A stretch of 64,000 nt of DNA, from contig CAYNEM010000003.1 of assembly GCA_964396265.1 (NCBI GenBank), forward strand, positions 62,001-126,000, given 5' to 3'. Shown piece after piece: positions 7,401 through 16,217 of this stretch (positions are counted from its first letter, which is position 1; each line of letters starts with the position of its first letter). The notes below the pieces were generated by a model. It had not been told where the DNA came from and searched no databases. It was given only the letters and a program-made list of their open reading frames with translations. The translations under genes were made by a program, and so were the position numbers. Source of the DNA: EA-27 sp964396265 (GTDB lineage: Archaea; Thermoplasmatota; Thermoplasmata; RBG-16-68-12; EA-27).

Positions 7401-9338
7401 GTGAGGGATGCGGGGAGCGTGCTCGTCGGCGTCGACGTGGGCGGCACGTTTACGGATTTCGTGACCTCCGACCTCCGCGTCCGCAAGGTGCCGTCGTCGC
7501 CCCGTCGTCCCGCGGACGCAGTCGTCCTCGGCGTACGTGAGCTCGACGCGACCGCGATGGCGCTCGGGACGACCGTCGCAACGAACGCCGTCCTGGAAGG
7601 GAAGGGGGCGCGGACCGCGCTTGTGACGACCGCGGGGTTCGAGGATGTGATTGCGATCGGCCGCCAGGACCGGCCGAGCCTGTACGACCTCCGGGTCGTT
7701 CGTCCGGATCCGCTCGTTCCGGCGGAGCTGCGATACGGTCTTTCGGAACGGGTGGCGGCGGACGGCGGTGTCGTGCGGCCCCTCCATCCGGCGGCGGTCG
7801 CGGAGATCGCCGCCAAGGTCCGCGCGTCCGGCGCGGAGTCCGTGGCGGTGTGCCTCCTCTTCTCGTTCCTCCGCCCGGAGCACGAGGTCGCAGTTCGGGA
7901 TGCGCTCGGTGGCCTCCCCGTGTCCCTTTCGTCGGAGGTCCTCCCGGAGTTCCGGGAGTACGAGCGGACGTCCACGACCGTCCTCGACGCCTACGTGAAG
8001 CCGCTCGTCCATCGTTACGTCGCCGATCTCGAGGCCGATTTGGGCGGCCCCTTTCTCGTGATGCGCTCCTCCGGCGGCGTGCTTCGGTCGACCGCCGTGC
8101 GGGCGAAGCCGCTCGAGATGCTCCTGTCGGGGCCCGCGGGCGGCGTGGCCGCCGCAAAGATTGTCGCGGACCTCGCGGGAGAGCCGAACGTGGTCACGTT
8201 CGACATGGGAGGCACGAGTGCGGATGTGTCCGTGATCGAGGACGGTCAGGCGTCTTGGACGACGGAGGCCTCCCTCGCGGGCCATCCGATCGCGGCGCCG
8301 GTCGTGGACATCACCAGCGTGGGCGCGGGCGGCGGAAGCGTGGTCTGGGTCGACGCGGGCGGCGCCCTGCGCGTCGGCCCGCGGAGCGCGGGCGCGGAGC
8401 CCGGACCCTCGTGCTACGGCCGCGGGGGAGTGGATTTCACCGTTGCGGACGCGGACTTCCTCGGAGGCGCTCTCCCTCCCGCCCTTCTGGGCGGCACGAT
8501 GGCGCTCGACGTCCGCGCCGCCGAGCAGGCGATCAGGAACCTCCTGCCCATGTTCGGGTCGCGGGACGAGTCGATCGTGGCGGTGCAGTCCGTCGTCCGT
8601 GCGACCATGGCCTCCGCGATTCGTCTGGGACTCTCCAAGCGAGGGCTCGACCCGCGGGCCTGCGCGCTCCTCGCGTTTGGCGGTGCGGGCGGACTGCACG
8701 CCGCGTACCTCGCACGCGACCTCGGGATCCGTCGGATCCTCGTCCCGTTTCTCCCGGGGGCGTTCTCCGCGTACGGGGTCCTCGTGAGCGACGTGCGGCT
8801 GGACTACGGCCGGACCCGCGTGACGTCCCTCGCGAAGGCGTCGCCGATCATCGAAGGCGCGCTCGCGGAGTTCGAGGCCCGAGCGCGCAGGTCCTTCGCG
8901 GATCAGGGGTTCGACGAGGAGCCCATGTTCGCCCCCTCCGTCGACCTCCGCTACGTGGGCCAGTCGTACGAGGTGAACGTGCCCGTCGAAGGGGATCTCG
9001 AGGCTGCGTTCCATCGCCGCCACGCGGGGCGTTACGGCTATGCTGCTCCCGGCGAACCCGTCGAACTCGTGACGGTGCGACTGACCGCGACGGTCCCCCG
9101 CCCGGTGGTCGTGCCCCTGCGTCCGGCTCGTGGCGAGCCCTTCAAGGGGACGCGTCGGCTCGCGTCTCCCGACGGCCGCGAGGAAGCGGTCGTGTACGAC
9201 CGCGCGGCGTTGCCCCCCGGGTTCGAGGCTCCGGGGCCCGCGATCGTCGAGGAGGACCACGCGACCACGGTGGTCCCGCAAGGCGCGCGGTTCCTCGTGG
9301 ACCGCCGCGGCCTCCTGGCGGTGGAGGTGGGCGCGTGA
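7401..9338 (+). CDS. hyuA: Hydantoinase/oxoprolinase subunit A
   Basis: A 645-aa ATP-dependent amidohydrolase subunit of the HyuA/OplahA family. The N-terminus starts with the actin-like nucleotide-binding loop GVDVGGTFTDF, and a second phosphate-binding element FDMGGTSADVS appears near residue 270. The family hydrolyses 5-oxoproline, N-methylhydantoin or related cyclic amides with ATP. The substrate cannot be told from the sequence. The start is GTG at 7401. Its stop overlaps the GTG of hyuB (GTGA), so the two subunits are translationally coupled, and a transporter gene follows in the same direction. Confidence 0.93.
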   Translation: MRDAGSVLVGVDVGGTFTDFVTSDLRVRKVPSSPRRPADAVVLGVRELDATAMALGTTVATNAVLEGKGARTALVTTAGFEDVIAIGRQDRPSLYDLRVVRPDPLVPAELRYGLSERVAADGGVVRPLHPAAVAEIAAKVRASGAESVAVCLLFSFLRPEHEVAVRDALGGLPVSLSSEVLPEFREYERTSTTVLDAYVKPLVHRYVADLEADLGGPFLVMRSSGGVLRSTAVRAKPLEMLLSGPAGGVAAAKIVADLAGEPNVVTFDMGGTSADVSVIEDGQASWTTEASLAGHPIAAPVVDITSVGAGGGSVVWVDAGGALRVGPRSAGAEPGPSCYGRGGVDFTVADADFLGGALPPALLGGTMALDVRAAEQAIRNLLPMFGSRDESIVAVQSVVRATMASAIRLGLSKRGLDPRACALLAFGGAGGLHAAYLARDLGIRRILVPFLPGAFSAYGVLVSDVRLDYGRTRVTSLAKASPIIEGALAEFEARARRSFADQGFDEEPMFAPSVDLRYVGQSYEVNVPVEGDLEAAFHRRHAGRYGYAAPGEPVELVTVRLTATVPRPVVVPLRPARGEPFKGTRRLASPDGREEAVVYDRAALPPGFEAPGPAIVEEDHATTVVPQGARFLVDRRGLLAVEVGA

Positions 9339-10882
9339 ACCCCGCGGAGCTGGAGATCCTCCGGATCGCTTTCGCGTTCGTGCCGCAGGAGATGGGCGTC
9401 GCCCTCAAGCGCACGGCGTTCTCCCCGAACATCAAGGAACGAATGGACGCGTCGTGCGCCCTGTTCGACGCGCAGGGGCGGATGACCGCGCAGGCGGAGC
9501 ACATCCCCGTGCACCTGGGTTCGATGCCCGCCACCATGCGGGCGTTCCTCGACGCGTTCGGCGACGACATGAACGACGGGGACCAGCTCCTCACGAACGA
9601 CCCGTACCGCGGCGGCTCGCACCTTTCGGACCTCACGCTCGCGAAGCCCGTGTTCCACCGCCAGCGGATAGTCGGCTTTGTCGTGAACCGGGCGCACCAT
9701 GCGGACGTGGGCGGTCCCGCCCCCGGGTCGATGCCCGTCGGGCGGCTCACGCTCGCGGACGAGGGCGTCGTCCTAGAGCCCGGGAAGTGGCTGCGAGCCG
9801 GGGAGGAGGACGCCGGGCTGCGCGAGCGGATCGTCGGCCAGATGCGAAATCCGAGGGAGCGACTCGGGGACCTGCGCGCGCAGGTGGCGGCAAACGAGCT
9901 CGGGGCAAGGCGCCTTCGCGAGCGCCACGACCGGTACGGGGCCGAGACGTGTGCCGCCTTCGCAGAGAACATCCTCGCGTACTCGGAGCGCCGCGTCCGG
10001 GCCGCCCTCGCCCCGGCGCCGAGGGGGACGTATCGGGCAGAGGATGCGCTCGACGACGACGGGGTCGGGGATCGCCCGCTGTGGATACGTTGCGCCGTGA
10101 CGATCGACGACGGCGTCCACGTCTCGTTCGAGGGGACGGACGCGCAGGTCGTGGGGAACGTGAACGCGCCGCTGGCGGTGACGCAGAGCGCGACGTACTA
10201 CGTGGTCCGCTGCCTCACAGACCCGGACGCTCCGTCGAACGCGGGATGTCACGCGCCCGTCTCCGTGTCCGCGCCCGAGGGCACCCTTGTGAACGCGCGC
10301 ATGCCCGCGGCCGTGGCGGCGGGCAACGTGGAGACCTCGCAGCGCATCGTCGACACCCTCTTCCTTGCGCTCGCGCCGGCCTTCCCCGATCGTGTGCCCG
10401 CACAGTCCCAGGGGACGATGAACAACCTCCTCCTCGGCAGCCCCGCATTCGCCTACTACGAGACGATCGCGGGCGGGGAGGGCGCGTTCCCCCACCGCCG
10501 CGGGATGGACGGCGTGCACACGCACATGACGAACACGCGGAACACGCCCGTCGAGGCGCTCGAGCTCACGTACCCGATGCGCGTCGAGGAGTACCGCCTC
10601 GTTCCGGCGTCCGGTGGGGACGGACGGTTCCGGGGCGGGGATGGCGTCCGGCGCGCGATCCGGTTCCTCGCGGACGATGGGGCCCTCACGATCGTCTCAG
10701 ATCGCCGCCGCCAGGGACCAAGGGGCCTCGCGGGGGGGACGGACGGACGACCGGGGCGGAACCTTCTGATCCGAGAGGAACAGGAGATGGTGCTTCCCTC
10801 GAAGGTCACGCTGCCGATTCGCCGCCAGGACCTCGTGGTCGTCGAGACGCCGGGCGGCGGGGGATGGGGCGCGTACAGGTAG
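9335..10882 (+). CDS. hyuB: Hydantoinase/oxoprolinase subunit B
   Basis: A 515-aa HyuB-type subunit. Family landmarks include the opening NPAELEILRIAF, a DASCALFDAQGRMTAQAEHIPVH-like stretch near residue 35-60, LTNDPYRGGSHLSD near 87, and the Gly-rich C-terminus ETPGGGGWG. It works with HyuA as a heteromeric ATP-dependent cyclic-amide hydrolase. The GTG start overlaps the hyuA stop by 4 bp. The transporter gene begins 37 bp downstream. Confidence 0.93.
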   Translation: MNPAELEILRIAFAFVPQEMGVALKRTAFSPNIKERMDASCALFDAQGRMTAQAEHIPVHLGSMPATMRAFLDAFGDDMNDGDQLLTNDPYRGGSHLSDLTLAKPVFHRQRIVGFVVNRAHHADVGGPAPGSMPVGRLTLADEGVVLEPGKWLRAGEEDAGLRERIVGQMRNPRERLGDLRAQVAANELGARRLRERHDRYGAETCAAFAENILAYSERRVRAALAPAPRGTYRAEDALDDDGVGDRPLWIRCAVTIDDGVHVSFEGTDAQVVGNVNAPLAVTQSATYYVVRCLTDPDAPSNAGCHAPVSVSAPEGTLVNARMPAAVAAGNVETSQRIVDTLFLALAPAFPDRVPAQSQGTMNNLLLGSPAFAYYETIAGGEGAFPHRRGMDGVHTHMTNTRNTPVEALELTYPMRVEEYRLVPASGGDGRFRGGDGVRRAIRFLADDGALTIVSDRRRQGPRGLAGGTDGRPGRNLLIREEQEMVLPSKVTLPIRRQDLVVVETPGGGGWGAYR

Positions 10883-10919
10883 CGCGCAGGGTCAAGCGAC
10901 CAAGCGCCGCTTCGGCGGC

Positions 10920-12269
10920 GTGGATGGGCTCGTCCTGCTCTTGGGCGTCCTCGGGGTCGCGCTCCTCGGAAGCCTCGTCGGGATTGCCGCTGGCCTGGTC
11001 CCCGGACTGCACGTGAACAACGTCGCCCTCGGACTCCTCGCGTTCGAGCCCGCCTATCTCCCCGCCCTAGCCTCGGTGACGGGGAAAGGGGAAAGCATCG
11101 TCCTCCTCGCGGTTCTGCTTGCGGCCGCCTCGGTCGCTCATGGGTTCGCCGCACTCCTCCCGTCCGTCTTCCTCGGTGCTCCCGACGAGGAGACCGCGCT
11201 CACCGTCCTGCCGGGGCATCGCCTCCTCGCCGCGGGACGTGGGATGGAAGCCGTCCTCCTCGGTGCACGCGGTGCCCTGCTTGCCGTGTTCGTCGCCCTT
11301 CCCCTGCTCTTGCCGTTCCGCCTCCTGCTCGGGGATCCCGTTGACGCCTACAGGACCCTCCGGCCGTTCGTCCCCTTCCTTCTTCTCCTCCTGCTTGCGG
11401 TGCTCCTGGCGACGGAGGGCCGGGGGCGACGTGCATCGCGCAGCCGTCTGTTGGCGGTGGGGTTCGTTGTCCTGTCTGGCGCGCTCGGATTGATCGTCCT
11501 CCGGCCCGGGTTCCTCGAGTCCGCGTGGAGGCCCCTCGCGTTGCCCGGGGGCTCCCTCGTCCTGTTCCCCCTTTTCACGGGCCTGTTCGGGCTCCCCACC
11601 ATCCTGCTGAGCTGGAACCATCGAGGACGGTTGCCGCCGCAGGTCCTCGGGCCCGCGGACGCCCTCCCGGACTGGCGGCACTCCCGCGGGCTCCTCGCGG
11701 GGACGGTCGCGGGCGCAACGGTCTCCTGGTTCCCGGGACTCGGAGGGGCGAGCGCCACGGTCGTCGCCCAGCTCCTGGGTGGCGGGGAGTCGAAGGAGGG
11801 AGACCCCGACGCGGACCGGGAGTTCCTGTTCGCCGCGGGCGCCGCGAACGCCGCCACGGGTATGTTCACCTTCGCGACCCTCTTCACGGTGTTCCGCGCG
11901 CGGAGCGGGGTGGCCTCTGCGGTCGAAGCGATCTCGACCCCCCTCCCGCCTTGGGAACCGGCCTCGAACCTGCCGCCGTTGTTCGCTGCGATCCTCCTCG
12001 GGCTGGCGGTCTCCGCCGTCTTTGCCTACGCCGCGACGCGACGCCTCGCGCGCCCGTTCGCGAGGTTCGCCACGCGGGTGCGGTACGCGCGACTCGTTCG
12101 CTCGGTTGCCGCGGCGCTCGCGATGGCGGTGCTCGGCCTCGCGGGCCCACTCGGGGTCCTCGTCCTCGTCGCCGCCACGGCGATCGGCCTCGGGCCGCCG
12201 CTCCTCGGCGTCCGGCGGGTCCATCTCATGGGATGCCTCCTCGTGCCCATCCTGGCGGCGTCCCTCTGA
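10920..12269 (+). CDS. DUF112/TctA-family membrane transporter
   Basis: A 449-aa integral membrane protein with about 10-12 hydrophobic segments. Two related halves are visible, each with a Gly/Pro-rich loop: GIAAGLVPGLHVNN near residue 21 and AGATVSWFPGLGGASAT near residue 262. This is the pattern of the archaeal TctA/DUF112 transporters, relatives of the tripartite tricarboxylate transporter large subunit. No TctB or TctC partner is present. Location right after hyuAB suggests import or export of an amino-acid-like or oxoproline-like compound. The start is GTG at 10920. Confidence 0.82.
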   Translation: MDGLVLLLGVLGVALLGSLVGIAAGLVPGLHVNNVALGLLAFEPAYLPALASVTGKGESIVLLAVLLAAASVAHGFAALLPSVFLGAPDEETALTVLPGHRLLAAGRGMEAVLLGARGALLAVFVALPLLLPFRLLLGDPVDAYRTLRPFVPFLLLLLLAVLLATEGRGRRASRSRLLAVGFVVLSGALGLIVLRPGFLESAWRPLALPGGSLVLFPLFTGLFGLPTILLSWNHRGRLPPQVLGPADALPDWRHSRGLLAGTVAGATVSWFPGLGGASATVVAQLLGGGESKEGDPDADREFLFAAGAANAATGMFTFATLFTVFRARSGVASAVEAISTPLPPWEPASNLPPLFAAILLGLAVSAVFAYAATRRLARPFARFATRVRYARLVRSVAAALAMAVLGLAGPLGVLVLVAATAIGLGPPLLGVRRVHLMGCLLVPILAASL

Positions 12270-12315
12270 TGCATGTACGGGAGAACGTCAGGAACCAGGA
12301 TGCGTTGCCCCGTGC

Positions 12316-12648
12316 GTGCGGAACCCCTTGACCGCGGCCCTGGCGGCGATGGCGCTGCACAGTGTCGCCGGCGTCGCCCTCGGATGGACGTTCCCGTCCG
12401 TGGCGGTATTTCTGGCGGGGGTGCTGGCCGTCGGCTGGGCTGTCGTCGCTCCGAAAGGGCCTCCAAAGGCGATCGGGGCCCTCGCGGCCGCCACGGTCCT
12501 CTTGCCGTCGGTGATCCCGCCGCCGCTCCTCCTCGCGGCGCTGGCGGCGTTCGCGGTCATCCTCCTCCCGATCCGCCCGGACCCCCTGGCGAACGTGTCC
12601 GTCGCCCTCCCCTCCCTGACCCTTCTGGTCCTGATGCTCGCCCTGTGA
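12316..12648 (+). CDS. Small hydrophobic membrane protein
   Basis: A 110-aa protein made almost entirely of hydrophobic segments (3-4 predicted transmembrane helices, for example VAVFLAGVLAVGWAVV and PPLLLAALAAFAVILL). It starts 46 bp after the DUF112 gene and probably belongs to the same operon. The start is uncertain among GTG 12316, TTG 12328 and ATG 12349. The family is unknown. It could be a small partner subunit of the transporter, like TctB, but no similarity to TctB can be claimed. Confidence 0.6.
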   Translation: MRNPLTAALAAMALHSVAGVALGWTFPSVAVFLAGVLAVGWAVVAPKGPPKAIGALAAATVLLPSVIPPPLLLAALAAFAVILLPIRPDPLANVSVALPSLTLLVLMLAL

Positions 12649-12678
12649 GCCCCCGTCTGGACGACCCCTTTGACGAAA

Positions 12679-12689
12679 GATATTTATAC
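12679..12689 (+). promoter_or_regulatory. Strong TATA box with no gene 25 bp downstream
   Basis: GATATTTATAC is one of the best TATA matches in the window. It predicts a start site near 12710-12712 (a GGGG run), where no protein gene begins. It is followed by a stable hairpin and a T tract, so it may drive a small RNA. A long leader for srp54 is the alternative. Confidence 0.5.
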
Positions 12690-12709
12690 GCACATCCGAA
12701 TAGGCAGAC

Positions 12710-12780
12710 GGGGGAATTTTGGGCTAGTACGTTAGAGTGCATCCCATCCCTTCTGACAGGCTAGCCCTCCTCCCTTTTTG
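12710..12780 (+). ncRNA. Candidate small structured RNA
   Basis: Starting about 25 bp after the TATA box, the sequence folds into a long hairpin. GGGCTAG (12721-12727) pairs perfectly with CTAGCCC (12761-12767), and inside it GTTAGAG pairs with TTCTGAC, allowing two wobble-type pairs, around a 13-nt loop. A T-rich stretch ending in CTTTTTG (12774-12780) follows and could end transcription. The predicted RNA is about 65-70 nt. The 7-bp outer stem recalls a tRNA acceptor arm, but the element is too short for a tRNA and lacks a T-arm. It is not the 7S RNA. Confidence 0.35.
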
Positions 12781-12834
12781 CACGCACCGGACGCGACGAC
12801 ACCGTTCGCAGCCGCGAGGTTCAATCCACGACGC

Positions 12835-12978
12835 TCAGGCGGTTCCCCAGAATCCTTTTCGCCAACGTTCTTCGACGACTCGTCGAGCGTTCGCCAGAAC
12901 CGCTTTGTCCGGATCGGTGATTGATTTCTTCCAACTGAGGGGCAACGAGATTCCGATTGCCAGGAGGACGCACATCAT
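12835..12978 (-). CDS. Possible 47-aa membrane-anchored small protein
   Basis: A short minus-strand ORF begins MMCVLLAIGISLPLSW and ends with a basic helix-like segment (NARRVVEERWRKGFWG). It has one hydrophobic N-terminal stretch and a charged tail, which looks more protein-like than the Arg-rich plus-strand reading of the same DNA. The CTTAATAC element that serves srp54 also reads as a TATA-like box toward this ORF, about 37 bp from its ATG. The family is unknown. It could be a fragment or a chance ORF. Confidence 0.35.
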   Translation of the reverse strand: MMCVLLAIGISLPLSWKKSITDPDKAVLANARRVVEERWRKGFWGTA

Positions 12979-13010
12979 GGTGACGAACGTCCCGTCGTCC
13001 CGGGGCGACC

Positions 13011-13018
13011 CTTAATAC
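13011..13018 (+). promoter_or_regulatory. TATA box of srp54
   Basis: CTTAATAC is centred about 28 bp before the srp54 ATG at 13043, fitting leaderless transcription. Between the candidate small RNA and this site nothing else is recognised apart from the short minus-strand ORF. Confidence 0.55.
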
Positions 13019-13042
13019 GGTCCTAGGACTTCATTCGGGACG

Positions 13043-14383
13043 ATGGTCCTCGATGCCCTCGGACAGTCCCTGCGGAACGCCCTCCGGAAGATCGCAGGGG
13101 CGTCCCACGTCGACCCCCTCCTCATCAAGGAGGTCGTCCGGGACATCCAGCGGGCCCTCCTGCAGGGGGACCTGAACGTCCAGCTGGCGCTGCGACTCTC
13201 CAAGGAGGTCGAGCGTCGTGCCTTGGACGAGAAGCCGGCGGCCGGGACGAGCCCCCGGGAGCACGTCATCAAAATCATCTACGAGGAGATCGTCAAGATC
13301 CTCGGGAAGGCGAAGGAGCTCCCCGCGAAGCCCCAGCGGATCCTCATGGTCGGGTTGTACGGCCAAGGCAAGACGACCACGATCGGCAAGCTTGCGAACT
13401 ACCTGCACAAACGAGGCCTGTCCGTCGGCCTCGTCGCTGGCGACGTCCACCGGCCTGCAGCGTACGACCAGCTATCCCAGCTCGGCGAGCAGCTGGGGCT
13501 GCCGGTGTCGGGCGTCAAGGGCGCCACGGACGCTGTCAAGGTCGTGAAGCGCGGGCTCGAGGCGTTCCAGGACCGGAGCGTGGTCATCGTCGACTCCGCG
13601 GGCCGCCACGCGTTGGACGGCGACCTCATCGAGGAACTCAAGAAGCTCGCGAAACTCGTGAAGCCCGACGAGACGATCCTGGTCCTGGACGGGTCGACGG
13701 GGCAGCAGGCCGGGCCCCAGGCGAAGGCGTTCCACGACGCCGTCGGCGTCACGTCCGTGATCGTCACGAAGCTCGACGGCACCGCGAAGGGCGGCGGGGC
13801 ACTGAGTGCGGTCGCGGAGACCGGGGCGCCGATCGTGTTCCTCGGCACCGGGGAGCACCTCGAGGACCTCGAGAAGTTCGAACCCACGCGGTTCGTCTCG
13901 CGCCTCCTCGGGATGGGCGACATCGAGTCCCTGCTCGAGAAGGCGCAGGAGGCGCTCGACGAGGGCGAGGCGGAGGAGCTCGAGAAGGCGGTCCTCTCGG
14001 GAAAGCTCGACCTCCACGTGTTCGAGAAGCAGCTCGGGATGCTCGGGAAGATGGGGAGCCTCGACCGCCTCATGTCCGCGTTCCCTGGCGCCGCGGGCCG
14101 CGTCAAGAACGAGGACCTAGCGGTGACCCAGGCGCGCTTGCGGAAGTTCAAGGTCATCCTGAAGTCCCTGACCGCGGAGGAGAAGTCGGACCCCAAGCTC
14201 ATCAAGGGGTCCCGGGTGTCGCGGATCGCACGCGGCAGCGGCGTCCATCCGAGGGAAGTGAAGGAGATGTTGCGCCACTACAACATGACGCGGAAGGCCG
14301 TCAAGGGCTTCGCGGGGAATCGGAAGCTGCGGAAGCAGCTCATGAAGCAGTTCGGCGCGTCCGGCCTCGACCTGGATGAGTGA
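13043..14383 (+). CDS. srp54: Signal recognition particle GTPase SRP54
   Basis: A 446-aa SRP54/Ffh protein. The N domain helices come first. The G domain has GLYGQGKTTTIGKLA (P-loop, near residues 100-115), DSAGRHALD (the DTAGR motif, here Ser) and TKLDGTAKGGG (G4 plus closing loop). The Met-containing M domain follows, with LGMLGKMGSLDRLMSAFPG near residue 330, and binds 7S RNA and signal sequences. It targets membrane and secreted proteins co-translationally to the translocon with FtsY. The 7S RNA gene was not found nearby. It ends 64 bp before the DUF47 gene. Confidence 0.97.
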   Translation: MVLDALGQSLRNALRKIAGASHVDPLLIKEVVRDIQRALLQGDLNVQLALRLSKEVERRALDEKPAAGTSPREHVIKIIYEEIVKILGKAKELPAKPQRILMVGLYGQGKTTTIGKLANYLHKRGLSVGLVAGDVHRPAAYDQLSQLGEQLGLPVSGVKGATDAVKVVKRGLEAFQDRSVVIVDSAGRHALDGDLIEELKKLAKLVKPDETILVLDGSTGQQAGPQAKAFHDAVGVTSVIVTKLDGTAKGGGALSAVAETGAPIVFLGTGEHLEDLEKFEPTRFVSRLLGMGDIESLLEKAQEALDEGEAEELEKAVLSGKLDLHVFEKQLGMLGKMGSLDRLMSAFPGAAGRVKNEDLAVTQARLRKFKVILKSLTAEEKSDPKLIKGSRVSRIARGSGVHPREVKEMLRHYNMTRKAVKGFAGNRKLRKQLMKQFGASGLDLDE

Positions 14384-14447
14384 CCCGCGGCGGGCCAGCA
14401 ACCTTAATGTAAGGCGCGGGCTCCCGCGCTTCGGAGGAAGGGAACGC

Positions 14448-15077
14448 ATGGGATTGAAGGAGTGGCTTCTCCCGCCCGAGCGCGAGTTCTTCGACCTCCT
14501 CGACAAGCAGGCGGGCTTCGTCCTCGAGGGGGCACACGCGCTCCGCGATCTGGTGAACGACTTCCGGGACGTCGGGGTGAAGCGCAAGCACATCAAGGAC
14601 ATCGAGCACAAGGGCGACGAGACCGTCCACACGATCTACGAGGCGCTGAACAAGACGTTCATCACCCCGATCGACCGCGAGGACATCACCGCGCTCGCGA
14701 GCGACCTCGACAACGTCCTAGACCTGGTCGACGCGGCGGCGAACCGGATGGACCTGTACGAGATCCCGGAGCCGAGCCAAGCGATGCTGGACTTCTCGGA
14801 GGTCATCGTCGAGGCCGCGGCGGCGCTGCAGAAGGCCGTCGGCATGATCCGCAACATGAAGAACGCGGAGATGATCGAGAAGATCTGCGTCGAGGTGAAC
14901 CGTCTGGAGAACGTCGGGGACGACCTCCTGAACACGTCCGTTGCGGAGCTGTTCCACGACCGCGACGTCGTGCGCATCTTGAAGAACAAGGAGATCCTCG
15001 AGAGACTCGAGAGGGCCACGGACTATTGCGAGGACGTGGCCAACGTCCTGAGCGACATCGTGGCGAAGAACCGGTGA
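14448..15077 (+). CDS. DUF47/PhoU-like phosphate transport regulator
   Basis: A 209-aa all-helical protein of the DUF47 family, the PhoU-like partner of Pit phosphate permeases. Typical segments are IEHKGDETVHTIYEALNKTF and IDREDITALASDLDNVLD, whose acidic residues can bind metal clusters in this fold. The start MGLKEWLLPPE is chosen because a Shine-Dalgarno-like GGAGGAAGG lies a few bases before the ATG and a TTAATGTAAGG TATA-like element lies about 45 bp upstream. It precedes the Pit gene by 34-70 bp in the usual order. Confidence 0.92.
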   Translation: MGLKEWLLPPEREFFDLLDKQAGFVLEGAHALRDLVNDFRDVGVKRKHIKDIEHKGDETVHTIYEALNKTFITPIDREDITALASDLDNVLDLVDAAANRMDLYEIPEPSQAMLDFSEVIVEAAAALQKAVGMIRNMKNAEMIEKICVEVNRLENVGDDLLNTSVAELFHDRDVVRILKNKEILERLERATDYCEDVANVLSDIVAKNR

Positions 15078-15111
15078 GGGATCCGCATGGCCTTCCCAAA
15101 GTCTCGCACGT

Positions 15112-16176
15112 GTGGGCAGGCGGAGCGTTTTCACGGGAGTGGCGACGGTGTCGGTTGAGCTGATCCTCGTCGCGATGGCCGTCTCGCTGTTCTTCTCCTT
15201 TTGGAACGGGTTCACCGATGCGGCGAATGCGATCGCGACCATCGTCGCGACCCGGACCCTGAAGCCGTTCCAGGCCGTCGCGTTGTCGGCGGTCGGGAAC
15301 TTCCTCGGCCTCTTCTTTGGCGGCGCGGTCGCCGCGACGATCTGGAAGGGGATCCTAGATGGCGACGCCGTCACCGGTGCCGCTGCGTCGAGAGGGATGT
15401 CGCTGCCCGCATTGGGCGCTCTGCTGTTCATCGGTGCGATCGTCGGGGGGCTCGTTTGGGACGTGATTACATGGTACTTGGGCCTCCCGTGCTCGGAGAC
15501 GCACGTCCTGATCGGTTCCCTCGTCGGCGTGGGCCTCTACATCGGCGGGATCGGCGCGGTCCAGTTCGACAGCGTCGCCCGGAAGGTCGTCCTCCCCATG
15601 CTGTACTCGCCCATCCTCGCCTTCGCGTTCGCCTTCGTCTTCACGACGCTCATCGCGCGTGCGTTCCGAAAAGTGCCACCGACCCGGATCAACCGCCAGT
15701 TCCGCCGTGCGCAGATCGCCTCCTCGTTCGTCTTCTCGTTCTCCCACGGGTCCCAGGACGGGCAGAAGGTCGTGGGCCTGCTCCTCGGGCTCCTCGCGTT
15801 CCAGGGGTTGGCCACGAGCCCGACGCCCCTCTGGGTCATCTTTGCGGTGCAGATCGCCCTCTCCCTCGGGACCATCCTCGGCGGATGGCGGATCGTGAAG
15901 ACGATGGCGATGAAGATCACGAAGCTGCGGCCCTATCAGGGCTTCAGCGCAGAGACCGCCGGCGCGATCGTGCTCCTCAGCACGGCGTCCTTCGGGTTCC
16001 CGGTGAGCACGACGCACGCGATCAACAGTTCGATCATGGGCGCGGGTGCGACGACGCGGCTCTCCGCGGTCCGATGGGGGGTCGCCCGGCGTATCGTGGT
16101 GACGTGGATCCTCACGCTCCCGATGGCGGCGTTGTTCGGGTTCCTCACGATGGTCGTGATCGGGATGTTCATCTGA
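15112..16176 (+). CDS. pit: Pit-family inorganic phosphate transporter
   Basis: A 354-aa membrane protein of the PiT family, cation-coupled low-affinity phosphate uptake. The two signature repeats are visible: FSFWNGFTDAANAIATIV at the N-terminus and a second copy around VFSFSHGSQDGQKVVGLLLG near residue 205. About ten membrane segments are evident. Three in-frame GTG starts exist (15112, 15139, 15148). The last gives the N-terminus closest to other family members, so the first 12 residues may not be translated. It forms an operon with the DUF47 gene and converges with a homing-endonuclease gene 41 bp away. Confidence 0.93.
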   Translation: MGRRSVFTGVATVSVELILVAMAVSLFFSFWNGFTDAANAIATIVATRTLKPFQAVALSAVGNFLGLFFGGAVAATIWKGILDGDAVTGAAASRGMSLPALGALLFIGAIVGGLVWDVITWYLGLPCSETHVLIGSLVGVGLYIGGIGAVQFDSVARKVVLPMLYSPILAFAFAFVFTTLIARAFRKVPPTRINRQFRRAQIASSFVFSFSHGSQDGQKVVGLLLGLLAFQGLATSPTPLWVIFAVQIALSLGTILGGWRIVKTMAMKITKLRPYQGFSAETAGAIVLLSTASFGFPVSTTHAINSSIMGAGATTRLSAVRWGVARRIVVTWILTLPMAALFGFLTMVVIGMFI

Positions 16177-16217
16177 CGGCGGCCATCGCTTGCGGCGCCC
16201 CGAACCGCGGTCTCCGC

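Noticed and set aside
6165..9281. Minus-strand ORF of 1038 codons opposite hyuA
   Set aside because: Antisense of a clear hyuA gene; Arg/Asp/Gly-rich with no domain.
12815..12832. GGTTCAATCC, tRNA T-arm-like
   Set aside because: The flanking bases cannot form the 5-bp T stem, and no acceptor, D or anticodon arms are present.
12737..13015. Plus-strand 92-codon ORF before srp54
   Set aside because: Starts with GTG inside the candidate hairpin; the protein is Arg/Ser/Thr-rich and shows no natural pattern. The 47-aa minus-strand ORF is more plausible.
12649..13042. 7S (SRP) RNA next to srp54
   Set aside because: The conserved helix 8 GGAAGG-type core and a ~300-nt fold are not visible; only the short hairpin RNA candidate was kept.
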